Assembly (NCBI RefSeq): GCF_913060805.1
Contig: NZ_CAJXTC010000022.1
Span: 27,476-91,475, forward strand
Length of the DNA: 64,000 nucleotides
Direction of reading: 5' to 3'
Source: an uncultured Draconibacterium sp.
GTDB taxonomy: Bacteria; Bacteroidota; Bacteroidia; Bacteroidales; Prolixibacteraceae
Shown here in pieces: positions 1 to 8,336 of the stretch. Position numbers and translations under genes: made by a program. Under the pieces are notes generated by a model. It was given only the letters and a program-made list of their open reading frames with translations, searched no databases and had not been told where the DNA came from. Position 1 is the stretch's first letter, and each line of letters begins with the position of its first letter.

Positions 1-146
1 GTATGGCAATTTAGTAACATAACCAATGCGTTAATGCAAGAATGCTTAAATCAGTTTCGAGTCACTGGTCATTGGTTCTGAACACTGCGACTGCTCACTT
101 TTTCCTTCATTATTCTTAAATCGTTAATCATCATTCATCACTCAAT

Positions 147-1361
147 TTATATCCTCCTGTGTGCCGGAATTACAGGCGGCTGACCGTTAAACGGATTACT
201 CATTTGTCCGATTCCACGGGTTCCCATGGTTGAGGCGCGCTGCACGGCATTTTGCCCAAAACGGTTCCGAATCTTATCCATGCGCTGGTACAGGTTTATC
301 AGTTTGGTATCGTCTTCAAACAGTTTCATCTGGTAGCTTCCGCCCACCAAATGACTAAAACGCACGCCCACCAGCCGCACCAAAACCCGACGCGTGTACA
401 ACTGATCAAAAAGCTCCATGGTAGTTTGAATTAGCGTATGATCAAGCGAGGTGTACGGAATTCGCTTTTGGCGGGTGCGGGTATCAAAATCCGAATAACG
501 CACGGTTACCGTAACACACGATGTTAATTTGTTTCCGTTGCGCAGGTAAAAAGCCAGTTTTTCGGCCATGGCCAGCAACAAGTTTTTCAGCGCCTGCACA
601 TCAATGGTATCTTTCTCGAAAGTCAGCGACGACGAAATAGATTTCCGCTCGTGATAGGGTTCCACCAGCGAATTATCGATGCCCTGCGCCTTTTTCCACA
701 ACACAATGCCATTTTTACCCATCACTTTGTCCATCAACTCGATTGGCATTTCCTGAATGGTTTTCACATAACGGATTCCCATACTCAGCAGCATTTTGTA
801 AGTCTGATCGCCCACCATCGGGATTTTTTTCACCGGCAGCGGCGCCAGAAACTCTTTTTCATGCCCGAATTCAATCTGCTGAAAACCATTGGGTTTTATC
901 TCGCCAGTTGCCACTTTCGACACCGTTTTATTGGTCGATAGTCCGAACGAAATAGGCAAATGCGTTTGATCGATAATTCGCTCGCGCAATTCCTGCGCCC
1001 ATTTGTAGCAGCCGTAAAACTTATCCATTCCGCTTACATCGATATAAAACTCGTCGATGGATGATTTTTCGTAAAGCGGTGCCTCCTCTTTAATAATATC
1101 GGTTATCTCGTCGGAGAATTTGCTGTAAATAGAGCTGTTTCCTTTTACCACAATGGCCTCGGGACAAAGTCGGCGTGCCATTTGCATAGGCATGGCCGAA
1201 TGTATGCCGTATTGCCGCGCTTCGTAACTGCAGGCCGCCACCACTCCCCGTCCACTGGTACCTCCAACCAACACCGGTTTGCCGATCAACTCACGGTTCA
1301 TCAGCCTTTCACACGACACAAAAAAGGTGTCCAGATCAATATGTACAATATTTCGATTCAA
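147..1361 (-). CDS. dinB: DNA polymerase IV (Y-family, DinB)
   Basis: 404 aa; NIVHIDLDTFFVSCE, GGTSGRGVVAACSYEAR and SIDEFYIDVS motifs of Y-family polymerases. Start codon is TTG (1359-1361 on + reads caa). Confidence 0.95.
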   Translation of the reverse strand: MNRNIVHIDLDTFFVSCERLMNRELIGKPVLVGGTSGRGVVAACSYEARQYGIHSAMPMQMARRLCPEAIVVKGNSSIYSKFSDEITDIIKEEAPLYEKSSIDEFYIDVSGMDKFYGCYKWAQELRERIIDQTHLPISFGLSTNKTVSKVATGEIKPNGFQQIEFGHEKEFLAPLPVKKIPMVGDQTYKMLLSMGIRYVKTIQEMPIELMDKVMGKNGIVLWKKAQGIDNSLVEPYHERKSISSSLTFEKDTIDVQALKNLLLAMAEKLAFYLRNGNKLTSCVTVTVRYSDFDTRTRQKRIPYTSLDHTLIQTTMELFDQLYTRRVLVRLVGVRFSHLVGGSYQMKLFEDDTKLINLYQRMDKIRNRFGQNAVQRASTMGTRGIGQMSNPFNGQPPVIPAHRRI

Positions 1362-1374
1362 AATGTCGATATTT

Positions 1375-1389
1375 TCGTCAATTTTACGA
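1375..1389. promoter_or_regulatory. candidate operator dyad TCGT-N7-ACGA just upstream of dinB
   Basis: TCGTCAATTTTACGA lies about 14 bp upstream of the dinB start. A short dyad only, so weak evidence. Confidence 0.25.
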
Positions 1390-1465
1390 CTATAATTTAG
1401 TCAATTATTATTACATTTGGTAGGAAAAAAGAGAAAGACAGAAGTTTGAAAAGAGAACTTTTTTG

Positions 1466-1486
1466 CACCGCGGCTTTAGCCCGGTG
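1466..1486. repeat. REP-like hairpin, left of RAYT
   Basis: CACCGcGGC-TTTA-GCCCGGTG folds as a ~9-bp stem with one bulge. A second core GGCTTTAGCC is at 1510-1519. Confidence 0.6.
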
Positions 1487-1533
1487 ATTATGAGACACAA
1501 TAGAGAAACGGCTTTAGCCTTTAATTTTAAGTT

Positions 1534-1968
1534 ATGTCGTACGTTAAGATTTGGATTCATGCTGTCTGGGCAGTAAAAAACCGGGAGCCTATAATTTCGG
1601 AAGAGAATAGAAAGATTCTTTTTGAGCATATCCATAAAAATGCTTTGGAAAAAGAGATCCTAATAGAAGCAGTTGGAGGATATAACAACCATGTACATTG
1701 TCTTTTTCGATTGAAGAATGATCAAACCATTGAGAAAGCTATGCAATTAATAAAAGGGGAATCATCCTTCTGGTTTAACAAGAATATAACTAATCACGTA
1801 AAGCTAAGCTGGCAAAAAGAATACTTCGCTGTAAGTGTGAGTGAATCACAAATAGAGAGAGTTATAAACTATATTCAGACACAGGAAAGCCACCATAAAA
1901 AGAAAACATGGGAAGAAGAATACCAGGAGTTCATTAAGAATTATGGTTTTAACGTTTTTAAAGGCTAA
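1534..1968 (+). CDS. REP-associated tyrosine transposase (RAYT / IS200-like Y1 transposase)
   Basis: 144 aa; YNNHVHCLFRL (HUH-type His motif), IKGESSFWFNK and a C-terminal Y1-transposase-like region; flanked by REP-like hairpins. Confidence 0.88.
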   Translation: MSYVKIWIHAVWAVKNREPIISEENRKILFEHIHKNALEKEILIEAVGGYNNHVHCLFRLKNDQTIEKAMQLIKGESSFWFNKNITNHVKLSWQKEYFAVSVSESQIERVINYIQTQESHHKKKTWEEEYQEFIKNYGFNVFKG

Positions 1969-1994
1969 AGCCTGTTTTTATCATCAATTATTAT

Positions 1995-2014
1995 CGCCAA
2001 GCTAAAGCATGGCG
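1995..2014. repeat. REP-like hairpin, right of RAYT
   Basis: CGCCAaGC-TAAA-GCaTGGCG hairpin, plus inverted core GGCTAAAGCC at 1963-1972 that contains the RAYT stop codon. Confidence 0.6.
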
Positions 2015-2028
2015 CAAAACAAAAAAAT

Positions 2029-2742
2029 ATGCACTTTGCTCAAAACCTGAAATTCCTAAGAAAACGCCGCAAAAGATCGCAAATGGATCTGGCAACAGAG
2101 CTGGGACTGACGCGCACAACCCTTTCCGGCTACGAGAAAAATGTACAGCCACCTTTTCCGGTGCTGATAAAAATGTCGGAGTATTTTAATGTGTCGCTCG
2201 ACGCATTGATTAAATACCGGCTGGATGTTTTATCGGAACAGCAACTTTCGCAAATAGAAAAAGGATTTGATGTGGATGTTACCGGTCGAAAACTACGACT
2301 ACTGACAATCTCGGTGGACAAAGAGGGAAAAGAAAACATTGAAATGGTTCCGGTAAAAGCACAGGCCGGCTATACCAACAGCTACGGCGATTTGGATTTT
2401 ATTGCTTCGTTGCCCAAATTCAAACTACCATTTCTGCCGGAAGACAAAACATACCGTACTTTCCAGATTCAGGGAGATTCGATGTTGCCAATAAAAGAAG
2501 GCTCGTGGGTAACGTGTTCGTTTACAGAAGACTGGACCAACGTAAAAGATGGCAAAGCCTGCATTGTTGTAACAAAAGATGAAGGCGTAGTTTTCAAGCT
2601 GGTTTACAAACGTTTAGAAGACAAAAACTTCTTACTGGTTTCGTTAAACAGAAATTATTCGCCATATGAAATTCCGGTTTCGCAAGTGGTTGAAATATGG
2701 CAATTTGAAACCGTAAACAGTTTTGAGGTAGAAAGCGATTAA
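2029..2742 (+). CDS. XRE-type HTH regulator with S24/LexA-like peptidase domain
   Basis: N-terminal HTH (MDLATELGLTRTTLSGYEKN); C-terminal S24 fold with GDSMLPI (Ser) and VFKLVYK (Lys), and a possible Ala-Gly cleavage site (KAQAGYT). Confidence 0.88.
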   Translation: MHFAQNLKFLRKRRKRSQMDLATELGLTRTTLSGYEKNVQPPFPVLIKMSEYFNVSLDALIKYRLDVLSEQQLSQIEKGFDVDVTGRKLRLLTISVDKEGKENIEMVPVKAQAGYTNSYGDLDFIASLPKFKLPFLPEDKTYRTFQIQGDSMLPIKEGSWVTCSFTEDWTNVKDGKACIVVTKDEGVVFKLVYKRLEDKNFLLVSLNRNYSPYEIPVSQVVEIWQFETVNSFEVESD

Positions 2743-2801
2743 AACTTTAAACCTAAAAGGAGATTGGTAGTCCAACTTCAAATAAACCAAAAACTTTTAC
2801 C

Positions 2802-4088
2802 ATGAAATCTCAAATCTTTCTATTTTCTCTTCTTTTTCTTTTTGCTGTTTCAACGAGCAAAGCACAACCCAAAGCCGAAGACAATTGGATGCAATGGCGC
2901 GGTCCGCTGGGTAACGGCGTAGCTGTAAAAGCGAATCCCCCGGTTGATTTCAGCGAAACCAAAAACCTGAAATGGAAAATCGCAATACCGGGTAGAGGAA
3001 ACGCCACGCCAATTATTTACGAAGACAAGATTGTAATTTTGACTGCTGTTCCAACAGATCCGTCTGTTGATCCGCAAGTATCGCCCAATGTAGACCACGA
3101 TTTTAAAGTAATTCTGGTAAACAGAAACGATGGCAGTGTTATCTGGGAGAAAACTGTAGCCACCGATCTTCCTCAAGGCAAAATTCATGAATTAAGCAGC
3201 TGGGCCTCGAATTCTCCCTGCACCGACGGCGAAATGATTTATGCCTATTTCGGATCTTTTGGCCTGTACGGCCTCGATTTTGACGGGAACGTCATTTGGA
3301 AACGCGATTTTGGAACAATGGAAAAACGCATGAACTTTGGTGATGGTGCGTCGCCTTACCTATACAAAGACCGGCTTTTTATACAATGGGACCACGAAGG
3401 TGATTCGTACATCTATGCGTTGGACAAAAAAACAGGAGAAGATGTTTGGAAGCTCGAAAGAGATGAGCCAACCTCTTGGTCCACTCCTTTTGTAGTGGAG
3501 GCCAACGGAAAAACACAGGTAATTACCAGCGGAACCAACCAAATCATTAGTTATGATTACGAAACCGGCGAAACTATTTGGTCCGGAAAAGGACTAACAC
3601 AAAATGTAATTCCGGTTCCGGTTTACGAAAATGGTATTGTTTACCTAATGAGTGGATTTAGGGGCTCGTTTTTAAAAGCTGTCGATCTGTCGAAAGCCAG
3701 TGGCGATATTACCGATTCTGATGCAATTATTTGGAGTTATGACCAGGATACACCTTATACCCCAACTCCTCTTTTAATGGACGGAAAGCTTTATTTCTTA
3801 CGTGTAAATAATGGAGTTATGACTTGCCTTGATGCAAAAAACGGCAGCGTACATTATTCTAAAGAAAGACTGGAAGGTATAAGCACTATTTTTTCATCAC
3901 CTTCGGGAGCCGACGGCAAAATTTATATTGCAGCAAAAGGAATTTGTTTAGTTGTAAAAGCCGGTGAAAATTTTGAAATTCTGGCTTCAAACGAACTGGA
4001 TGACGATTTTCATGCATCACCAGTATTCGTTGATAACCAACTTTTTTTAAGAGGATTTGAAAATTTGTATTGTTTTGAAGAAGAATAA
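2802..4088 (+). CDS. PQQ-like beta-propeller repeat protein (exported)
   Basis: Signal peptide; NWMQWRGPLGNGV and repeated W-containing propeller blades (ETIWSGKGL, GEDVWKLERDEP). Confidence 0.85.
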   Translation: MKSQIFLFSLLFLFAVSTSKAQPKAEDNWMQWRGPLGNGVAVKANPPVDFSETKNLKWKIAIPGRGNATPIIYEDKIVILTAVPTDPSVDPQVSPNVDHDFKVILVNRNDGSVIWEKTVATDLPQGKIHELSSWASNSPCTDGEMIYAYFGSFGLYGLDFDGNVIWKRDFGTMEKRMNFGDGASPYLYKDRLFIQWDHEGDSYIYALDKKTGEDVWKLERDEPTSWSTPFVVEANGKTQVITSGTNQIISYDYETGETIWSGKGLTQNVIPVPVYENGIVYLMSGFRGSFLKAVDLSKASGDITDSDAIIWSYDQDTPYTPTPLLMDGKLYFLRVNNGVMTCLDAKNGSVHYSKERLEGISTIFSSPSGADGKIYIAAKGICLVVKAGENFEILASNELDDDFHASPVFVDNQLFLRGFENLYCFEEE

Positions 4089-4109
4089 TAAATAATCATC
4101 ACACAAAAA

Positions 4110-4145
4110 AATGGCGGAAACTTTACTAGTTCCCGCCATTTTTGT
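4110..4145. terminator. bidirectional intrinsic terminator
   Basis: AAAATGGCGGAAAC...GTTCCCGCCATTTTTG between convergent genes. Confidence 0.8.
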
Positions 4146-4161
4146 TTGAATGTTTTAATAT

Positions 4162-6102
4162 CTATTGAACCGACTCCAAAACGGCAGCATAACCACCACC
4201 GGCAACCATTTCAATTTCTATTACATCTCCTTTTTTTACCACTTTTTCTATCTCCGCTACAGCTTCACCATGAACCGGTGTTTCATCAGTATCTGAATAT
4301 ATTGTCATTTTATATTCTCCTTCCGACAGAAAATCAAGAGCCACTTCCAGTTTTCGGTCTTCACTGTTGGTCATTGCACCAATAAACCAGTCACTTTCGC
4401 TGCGGCGAGCCATTGTAATGTATTCTCCAATTTTACCGTTTAAAACATGCGTATCGTCCCAAACTGTTTTTACTTTCTTCAGGAATTCAACACCGGTTTG
4501 TCCTCTGTAATTATCAGGATGATCGCAGGCCACCTGGTAAGGACTATCGTAAATAACAAACTGCGCTAACGTGTTTGCACGGCTTCCCATAACATTGGCG
4601 GGCGTACCGTTTCTGAATTTATCGGGCATACGGTTTAAAAATCCACCGGGTGTGTAATCCATCGGACCGGCCAGCATTCGCGTAAATGGCAATGTACACA
4701 GATGCTCAGGCGTCATACACAACGACCATTTATTGTACTCATTCCCCATCACGCCTTCGCGAGTCATTAAATTCGGATAAGTCCGGCGCCATCCTGTTGG
4801 TTTATACGCTCCATGAAAATCAACCATTAACTGGTGTTTTGCCGCAGTGGTAACAATACGGTGATACCAGTTTACCATTTTCTGGTCGCTGCGGTCCATA
4901 AAATCAATTTTAATACCGGCAGCTCCCCATTTGTGATACAACGCGCAAGCGGCATCAAAAACCGAGCGATCAACGTCTGTCCAGTACATCCACAGCCAAC
5001 ATTTTACATTTTTGCTTTTTGCATATTTAAAAATGGCTGGCATATCAAGTTGCTCGGCAGGAGTTGTAATATCTGCTTTGGGCTGATTATACATTCCGTA
5101 CCACTGCCAGTCTATCAGCATATAATCCCAGCCCATTTCCGAGGCCAGATCAATGTATTGCAGAATCACATCCTGCTCCATTTTTACTTCACCGCTCCAC
5201 CAATGATCCCAGGCACTAATTCCCGGTTTAATCCACGACGGATCTTCAATTTCGCAAGGATCATTCAGGTTCTGAACGATTTCCGACTCCACCAAATCAC
5301 CGGGAGTTTCACCAAGCATAAGAACACGCCATGGCGTAAAATGCGGAAATTTGAATACCACTTTATTTCCATTTTTAGGTTGTCCGGGCAGCGGTGCTAA
5401 ATCGGAACGTAAAGCAAATTTTCCCGCTTTTGAATATGGTTTCACAAACATTCCGGCATAATCCGTCAGGTCAGCCTCTGTAAGCGCGGCATAACAATTA
5501 TCAGCCACTTCAATGGTCATCGGCAGCCCGGTTACCATTTTATCCGTAATATCCGATATTTTCTTTTTCCAGAATTCCGTTTCCTGAGAGCTTACATAGT
5601 TTTTATAATCCGCCGACCAGCATGTAAAATCATCAGCAAAATTGAACACAGATAGTTCGTCGGTCATTGTATTCTCTCTGCCAGCAAACTGTTCCGGAAA
5701 TTCAACACGGTAAGCAACACCATCGTTGTAGGCCCGGAATTCAACATTCACCAGACGTTTTGGGAAACGACTTTCCTGCGTATACAAAACCAGGCTGTTA
5801 TAATTATTTCGAATTTCGTCGTACCGTTTTAATACCGGTTTCCAGGTTTCATCAACAGTACTTTGCTTTGAATCGAGCACAGTAAATTCTTTTCCAATCG
5901 GAGCAGCTTCAACAAACTCGAAAGCGATCGTTGAAAAATCCAATACCTCATTGTTGTTGTAGGCCACTGTGTAACCCAGCTGTTCACCAACGGAAATGGC
6001 AACAACTACTTTCCCATCGGGAGATTTTAACTGATATTCACTTGCAGAAAGGCTGAGCACAGAAAAGGTCAGCAGTATTGTACAAAAAACGGCTCGAAAC
6101 AT
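4162..6102 (-). CDS. glycoside hydrolase family 97 protein (alpha-glucosidase/alpha-galactosidase type)
   Basis: 646 aa with signal peptide; GH97-type motifs WDHWWSGEV, GWDYMLIDWQWYG, GIKIDFMDRSDQ, FHGAYKPTGWRRTYPNLMTREGVMGNEYNKW. Confidence 0.93.
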   Translation of the reverse strand: MFRAVFCTILLTFSVLSLSASEYQLKSPDGKVVVAISVGEQLGYTVAYNNNEVLDFSTIAFEFVEAAPIGKEFTVLDSKQSTVDETWKPVLKRYDEIRNNYNSLVLYTQESRFPKRLVNVEFRAYNDGVAYRVEFPEQFAGRENTMTDELSVFNFADDFTCWSADYKNYVSSQETEFWKKKISDITDKMVTGLPMTIEVADNCYAALTEADLTDYAGMFVKPYSKAGKFALRSDLAPLPGQPKNGNKVVFKFPHFTPWRVLMLGETPGDLVESEIVQNLNDPCEIEDPSWIKPGISAWDHWWSGEVKMEQDVILQYIDLASEMGWDYMLIDWQWYGMYNQPKADITTPAEQLDMPAIFKYAKSKNVKCWLWMYWTDVDRSVFDAACALYHKWGAAGIKIDFMDRSDQKMVNWYHRIVTTAAKHQLMVDFHGAYKPTGWRRTYPNLMTREGVMGNEYNKWSLCMTPEHLCTLPFTRMLAGPMDYTPGGFLNRMPDKFRNGTPANVMGSRANTLAQFVIYDSPYQVACDHPDNYRGQTGVEFLKKVKTVWDDTHVLNGKIGEYITMARRSESDWFIGAMTNSEDRKLEVALDFLSEGEYKMTIYSDTDETPVHGEAVAEIEKVVKKGDVIEIEMVAGGGYAAVLESVQ

Positions 6103-6195
6103 GTTTTACTTTTTTAGTTATTGTAGGTTGTACAAATATAATATTTGAACCTTACAACTTGCCACATGAAGAGCCGAAAATCAATACCATAAAAA

Positions 6196-6227
6196 AGCCT
6201 GCTTTCGTATTTCTACTAAAACAGGCT
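6196..6227 (-). terminator. terminator downstream of Hsp20
   Basis: On the minus strand AGCCTGTTTTAG...GAAAGCAGGCT followed by TTTTTT. Confidence 0.7.
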
Positions 6228-6257
6228 CGTACTTTATAACCTTTTCTCTAAAACCAA

Positions 6258-6704
6258 TTATGACACTTTAATTTCAAGAGGCTCTTTTTCAAGCGCTTCT
6301 TCCTTTTTCGGAAGTTCGATATTCAGAATTCCATTTTCGAATTTCGCGCTAATCTTTTCAGCATCAACCGATTTTGGCAAACGATATTTCTTTTCGAAAT
6401 TTTTTGGGCCAAACTCGCGGTGTGCATATTTATAAACCTCGTTGTTTTCTTTTTCTTCTTTCTCAACCTTTACAGTCAATACATTTTTGTGAACATTCAA
6501 CTGAAGATCTTCCTTCACAAATCCTGGCAACAATACTTCAATTTTAAATTCCTTTTCTGTTTCAAAAACGTTAGTTGCCGGCGATGCAGCACTATTATTT
6601 ACATAGTTTTCGTGGTAATCGTTCTTCAGGAAATTGTTGAATAATTCATCAACTAAAGTTCTGTTTACGTTGTAACGTGGGTTTTCAAATCTTACTAAAT
6701 TCAT
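6258..6704 (-). CDS. Hsp20/alpha-crystallin small heat-shock protein
   Basis: 148 aa; VFETEKEFKIEVLLPGFVKEDLQLNV ... FENGILNIELPKKE. Confidence 0.95.
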   Translation of the reverse strand: MNLVRFENPRYNVNRTLVDELFNNFLKNDYHENYVNNSAASPATNVFETEKEFKIEVLLPGFVKEDLQLNVHKNVLTVKVEKEEKENNEVYKYAHREFGPKNFEKKYRLPKSVDAEKISAKFENGILNIELPKKEEALEKEPLEIKVS

Positions 6705-6930
6705 GACTTTTCCTCCTAATATTTTAAATTCTGTTGTTAAAATTTTGTTTTCAAATTCTGCATGCCATAAATCAATTCCTGTTCCAATAAACTTTTCCTC
6801 CTGATTTTGTCGTTTTCGCTCCTTAAAACTATGCCATATTGGCCGTTTTGCGGTTTTCTCCCTGCATATATGTCACACCTCGTGGTTTAATGGAGATATA
6901 ACCAAAAACAATCAAAGCTGAAAATATTGT

Positions 6931-6938
6931 TACCTTTG
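6931..6938 (+). promoter_or_regulatory. Bacteroidota-type -7 box (TAnnTTTG) of trmD
   Basis: TACCTTTG 20 bp before the ATG at 6958. Confidence 0.45.
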
Positions 6939-6957
6939 GCGCAAAATTTTTCCAGAA

Positions 6958-7650
6958 ATGAGGATCGATATCATAACAGTTTTGCCGGAAATTATTGAAA
7001 GTCCGTTCAGTCATTCAATCATTAAACGGGCGCAGGATAAAGGACTGGCAGAAATCCATATTCATAATCTACGCGATTTTTCGGAAGACAAACACCGACG
7101 TGTTGACGACTATTCGTTTGGCAAGGGTGCCGGCATGGTAATGGCCATTCAACCCATTGAAAAAGCCATTGAAACCTTAAAAGCCGAACGCGATTATGAT
7201 GAGATAATTTTCACTACACCCGACGGAGGAGTTTTTGATCAGCAGGAAGCCAATAAACTCTCGTTAAAGAAAAATTTGATCATTCTTTGCGGACATTATA
7301 AAGGAATCGATCAGCGAATTCGGGATACATATATTACAAAAGAAATATCGGTTGGCGATTTTGTGCTAACCGGCGGCGAACTTGCTGCGGCGATTATAAC
7401 CGATGCCGTTGTTCGCCTATTGCCAGGGGTGCTTTCCGACGAAACCTCTGCCCTCACCGATTCGTTCCAGGATCACCTGTTAAGTCCGCCGGTTTATACC
7501 CGTCCGGCTGAGTACAAAGGAATGAAAGTGCCCGAAGTTTTGCTTAGCGGTAACGATAAACTGGTTGATGACTGGAAACATGAACAGGCCATTGAAAGAA
7601 CAAAAACATTGCGTCCCGACTTGTACAAAAAGTATTTAGGAGAAGATTAA
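6958..7650 (+). CDS. trmD: tRNA (guanine-N1-)-methyltransferase
   Basis: [39 protein letters not shown]; a canonical TrmD sequence. Confidence 0.97.
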   Translation: MRIDIITVLPEIIESPFSHSIIKRAQDKGLAEIHIHNLRDFSEDKHRRVDDYSFGKGAGMVMAIQPIEKAIETLKAERDYDEIIFTTPDGGVFDQQEANKLSLKKNLIILCGHYKGIDQRIRDTYITKEISVGDFVLTGGELAAAIITDAVVRLLPGVLSDETSALTDSFQDHLLSPPVYTRPAEYKGMKVPEVLLSGNDKLVDDWKHEQAIERTKTLRPDLYKKYLGED

Positions 7651-7653
7651 TTT

Positions 7654-8283
7654 ATGCCAAACACAACACCATTCAACACGATTGAAGTTATTAAAAGAGC
7701 CTCGAACCATACTGAAGCTAAAAACATTCTGATAATTGGCGTTTTTCATGGGGAGGAACCTCAGGGAGAATATGTAATCAACAGATATCTTGAAAACGGG
7801 ATTCTTTCTGACACTAAGAATCATTTGTTTTTTATTCCCTGTTTAAATCACTGGGGAAAAGAGCGCGGCGTTCGTGTAAATCAAAATGGTGTGGATTTAA
7901 ACCGAAACTACCCAACAAAAAATTGGATCGAAACAGATAAAGACGAAAACTATTCGGGGCAAAACCCTGCTTCGGAAATCGTAACCCAGCAAATGATCGA
8001 TTTACTGGAAGAAGTAAAACCTGATATAATACTTACGCTTCATGCACCATTAAAATGTGTGAATTATGATGGTCCGGCAAAAGATCTGGCGGAGAAAATC
8101 TCTGAATTTTGTGACTATCCTGTAATCGCTGATTTAGGTTACCCTACTCCGGGATCGTTTGGCACTTACTGCGGAGTTGAGCGCAATATTCCAACCATTA
8201 CATTGGAGTATGACGACAAAGAAGATTACGAAAGCATTTACAATAAAACGGAAAAGATTTTTGACTGGCTGGCCTCTTTTTAG
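7654..8283 (+). CDS. M14-family zinc carboxypeptidase (MpaA/DUF2817-like)
   Basis: IGVFHGEEPQGE (HxxE), RVNQNGVDLNRNYPTKNW, LTLHAP, TITLEYDD; starts 4 nt after the trmD stop. Confidence 0.85.
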   Translation: MPNTTPFNTIEVIKRASNHTEAKNILIIGVFHGEEPQGEYVINRYLENGILSDTKNHLFFIPCLNHWGKERGVRVNQNGVDLNRNYPTKNWIETDKDENYSGQNPASEIVTQQMIDLLEEVKPDIILTLHAPLKCVNYDGPAKDLAEKISEFCDYPVIADLGYPTPGSFGTYCGVERNIPTITLEYDDKEDYESIYNKTEKIFDWLASF

Positions 8284-8336
8284 TTAGCAGTCTCAGTAGA
8301 CAGTTATCAGTTTAGGTTACTTCCAACTTCGAGACT

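Noticed and set aside
1411-1635. 74-aa - strand ORF
   Set aside because: Overlaps REP-like hairpins and the RAYT 5' end antisense; no domain.
1534-2742. prophage or defence island around the S24 repressor
   Set aside because: No integrase, phage structural or toxin/antitoxin genes nearby; neighbours are housekeeping.
4834-5400. 188-aa + strand ORF
   Set aside because: Antisense to the well-supported GH97 gene; no recognisable domain.
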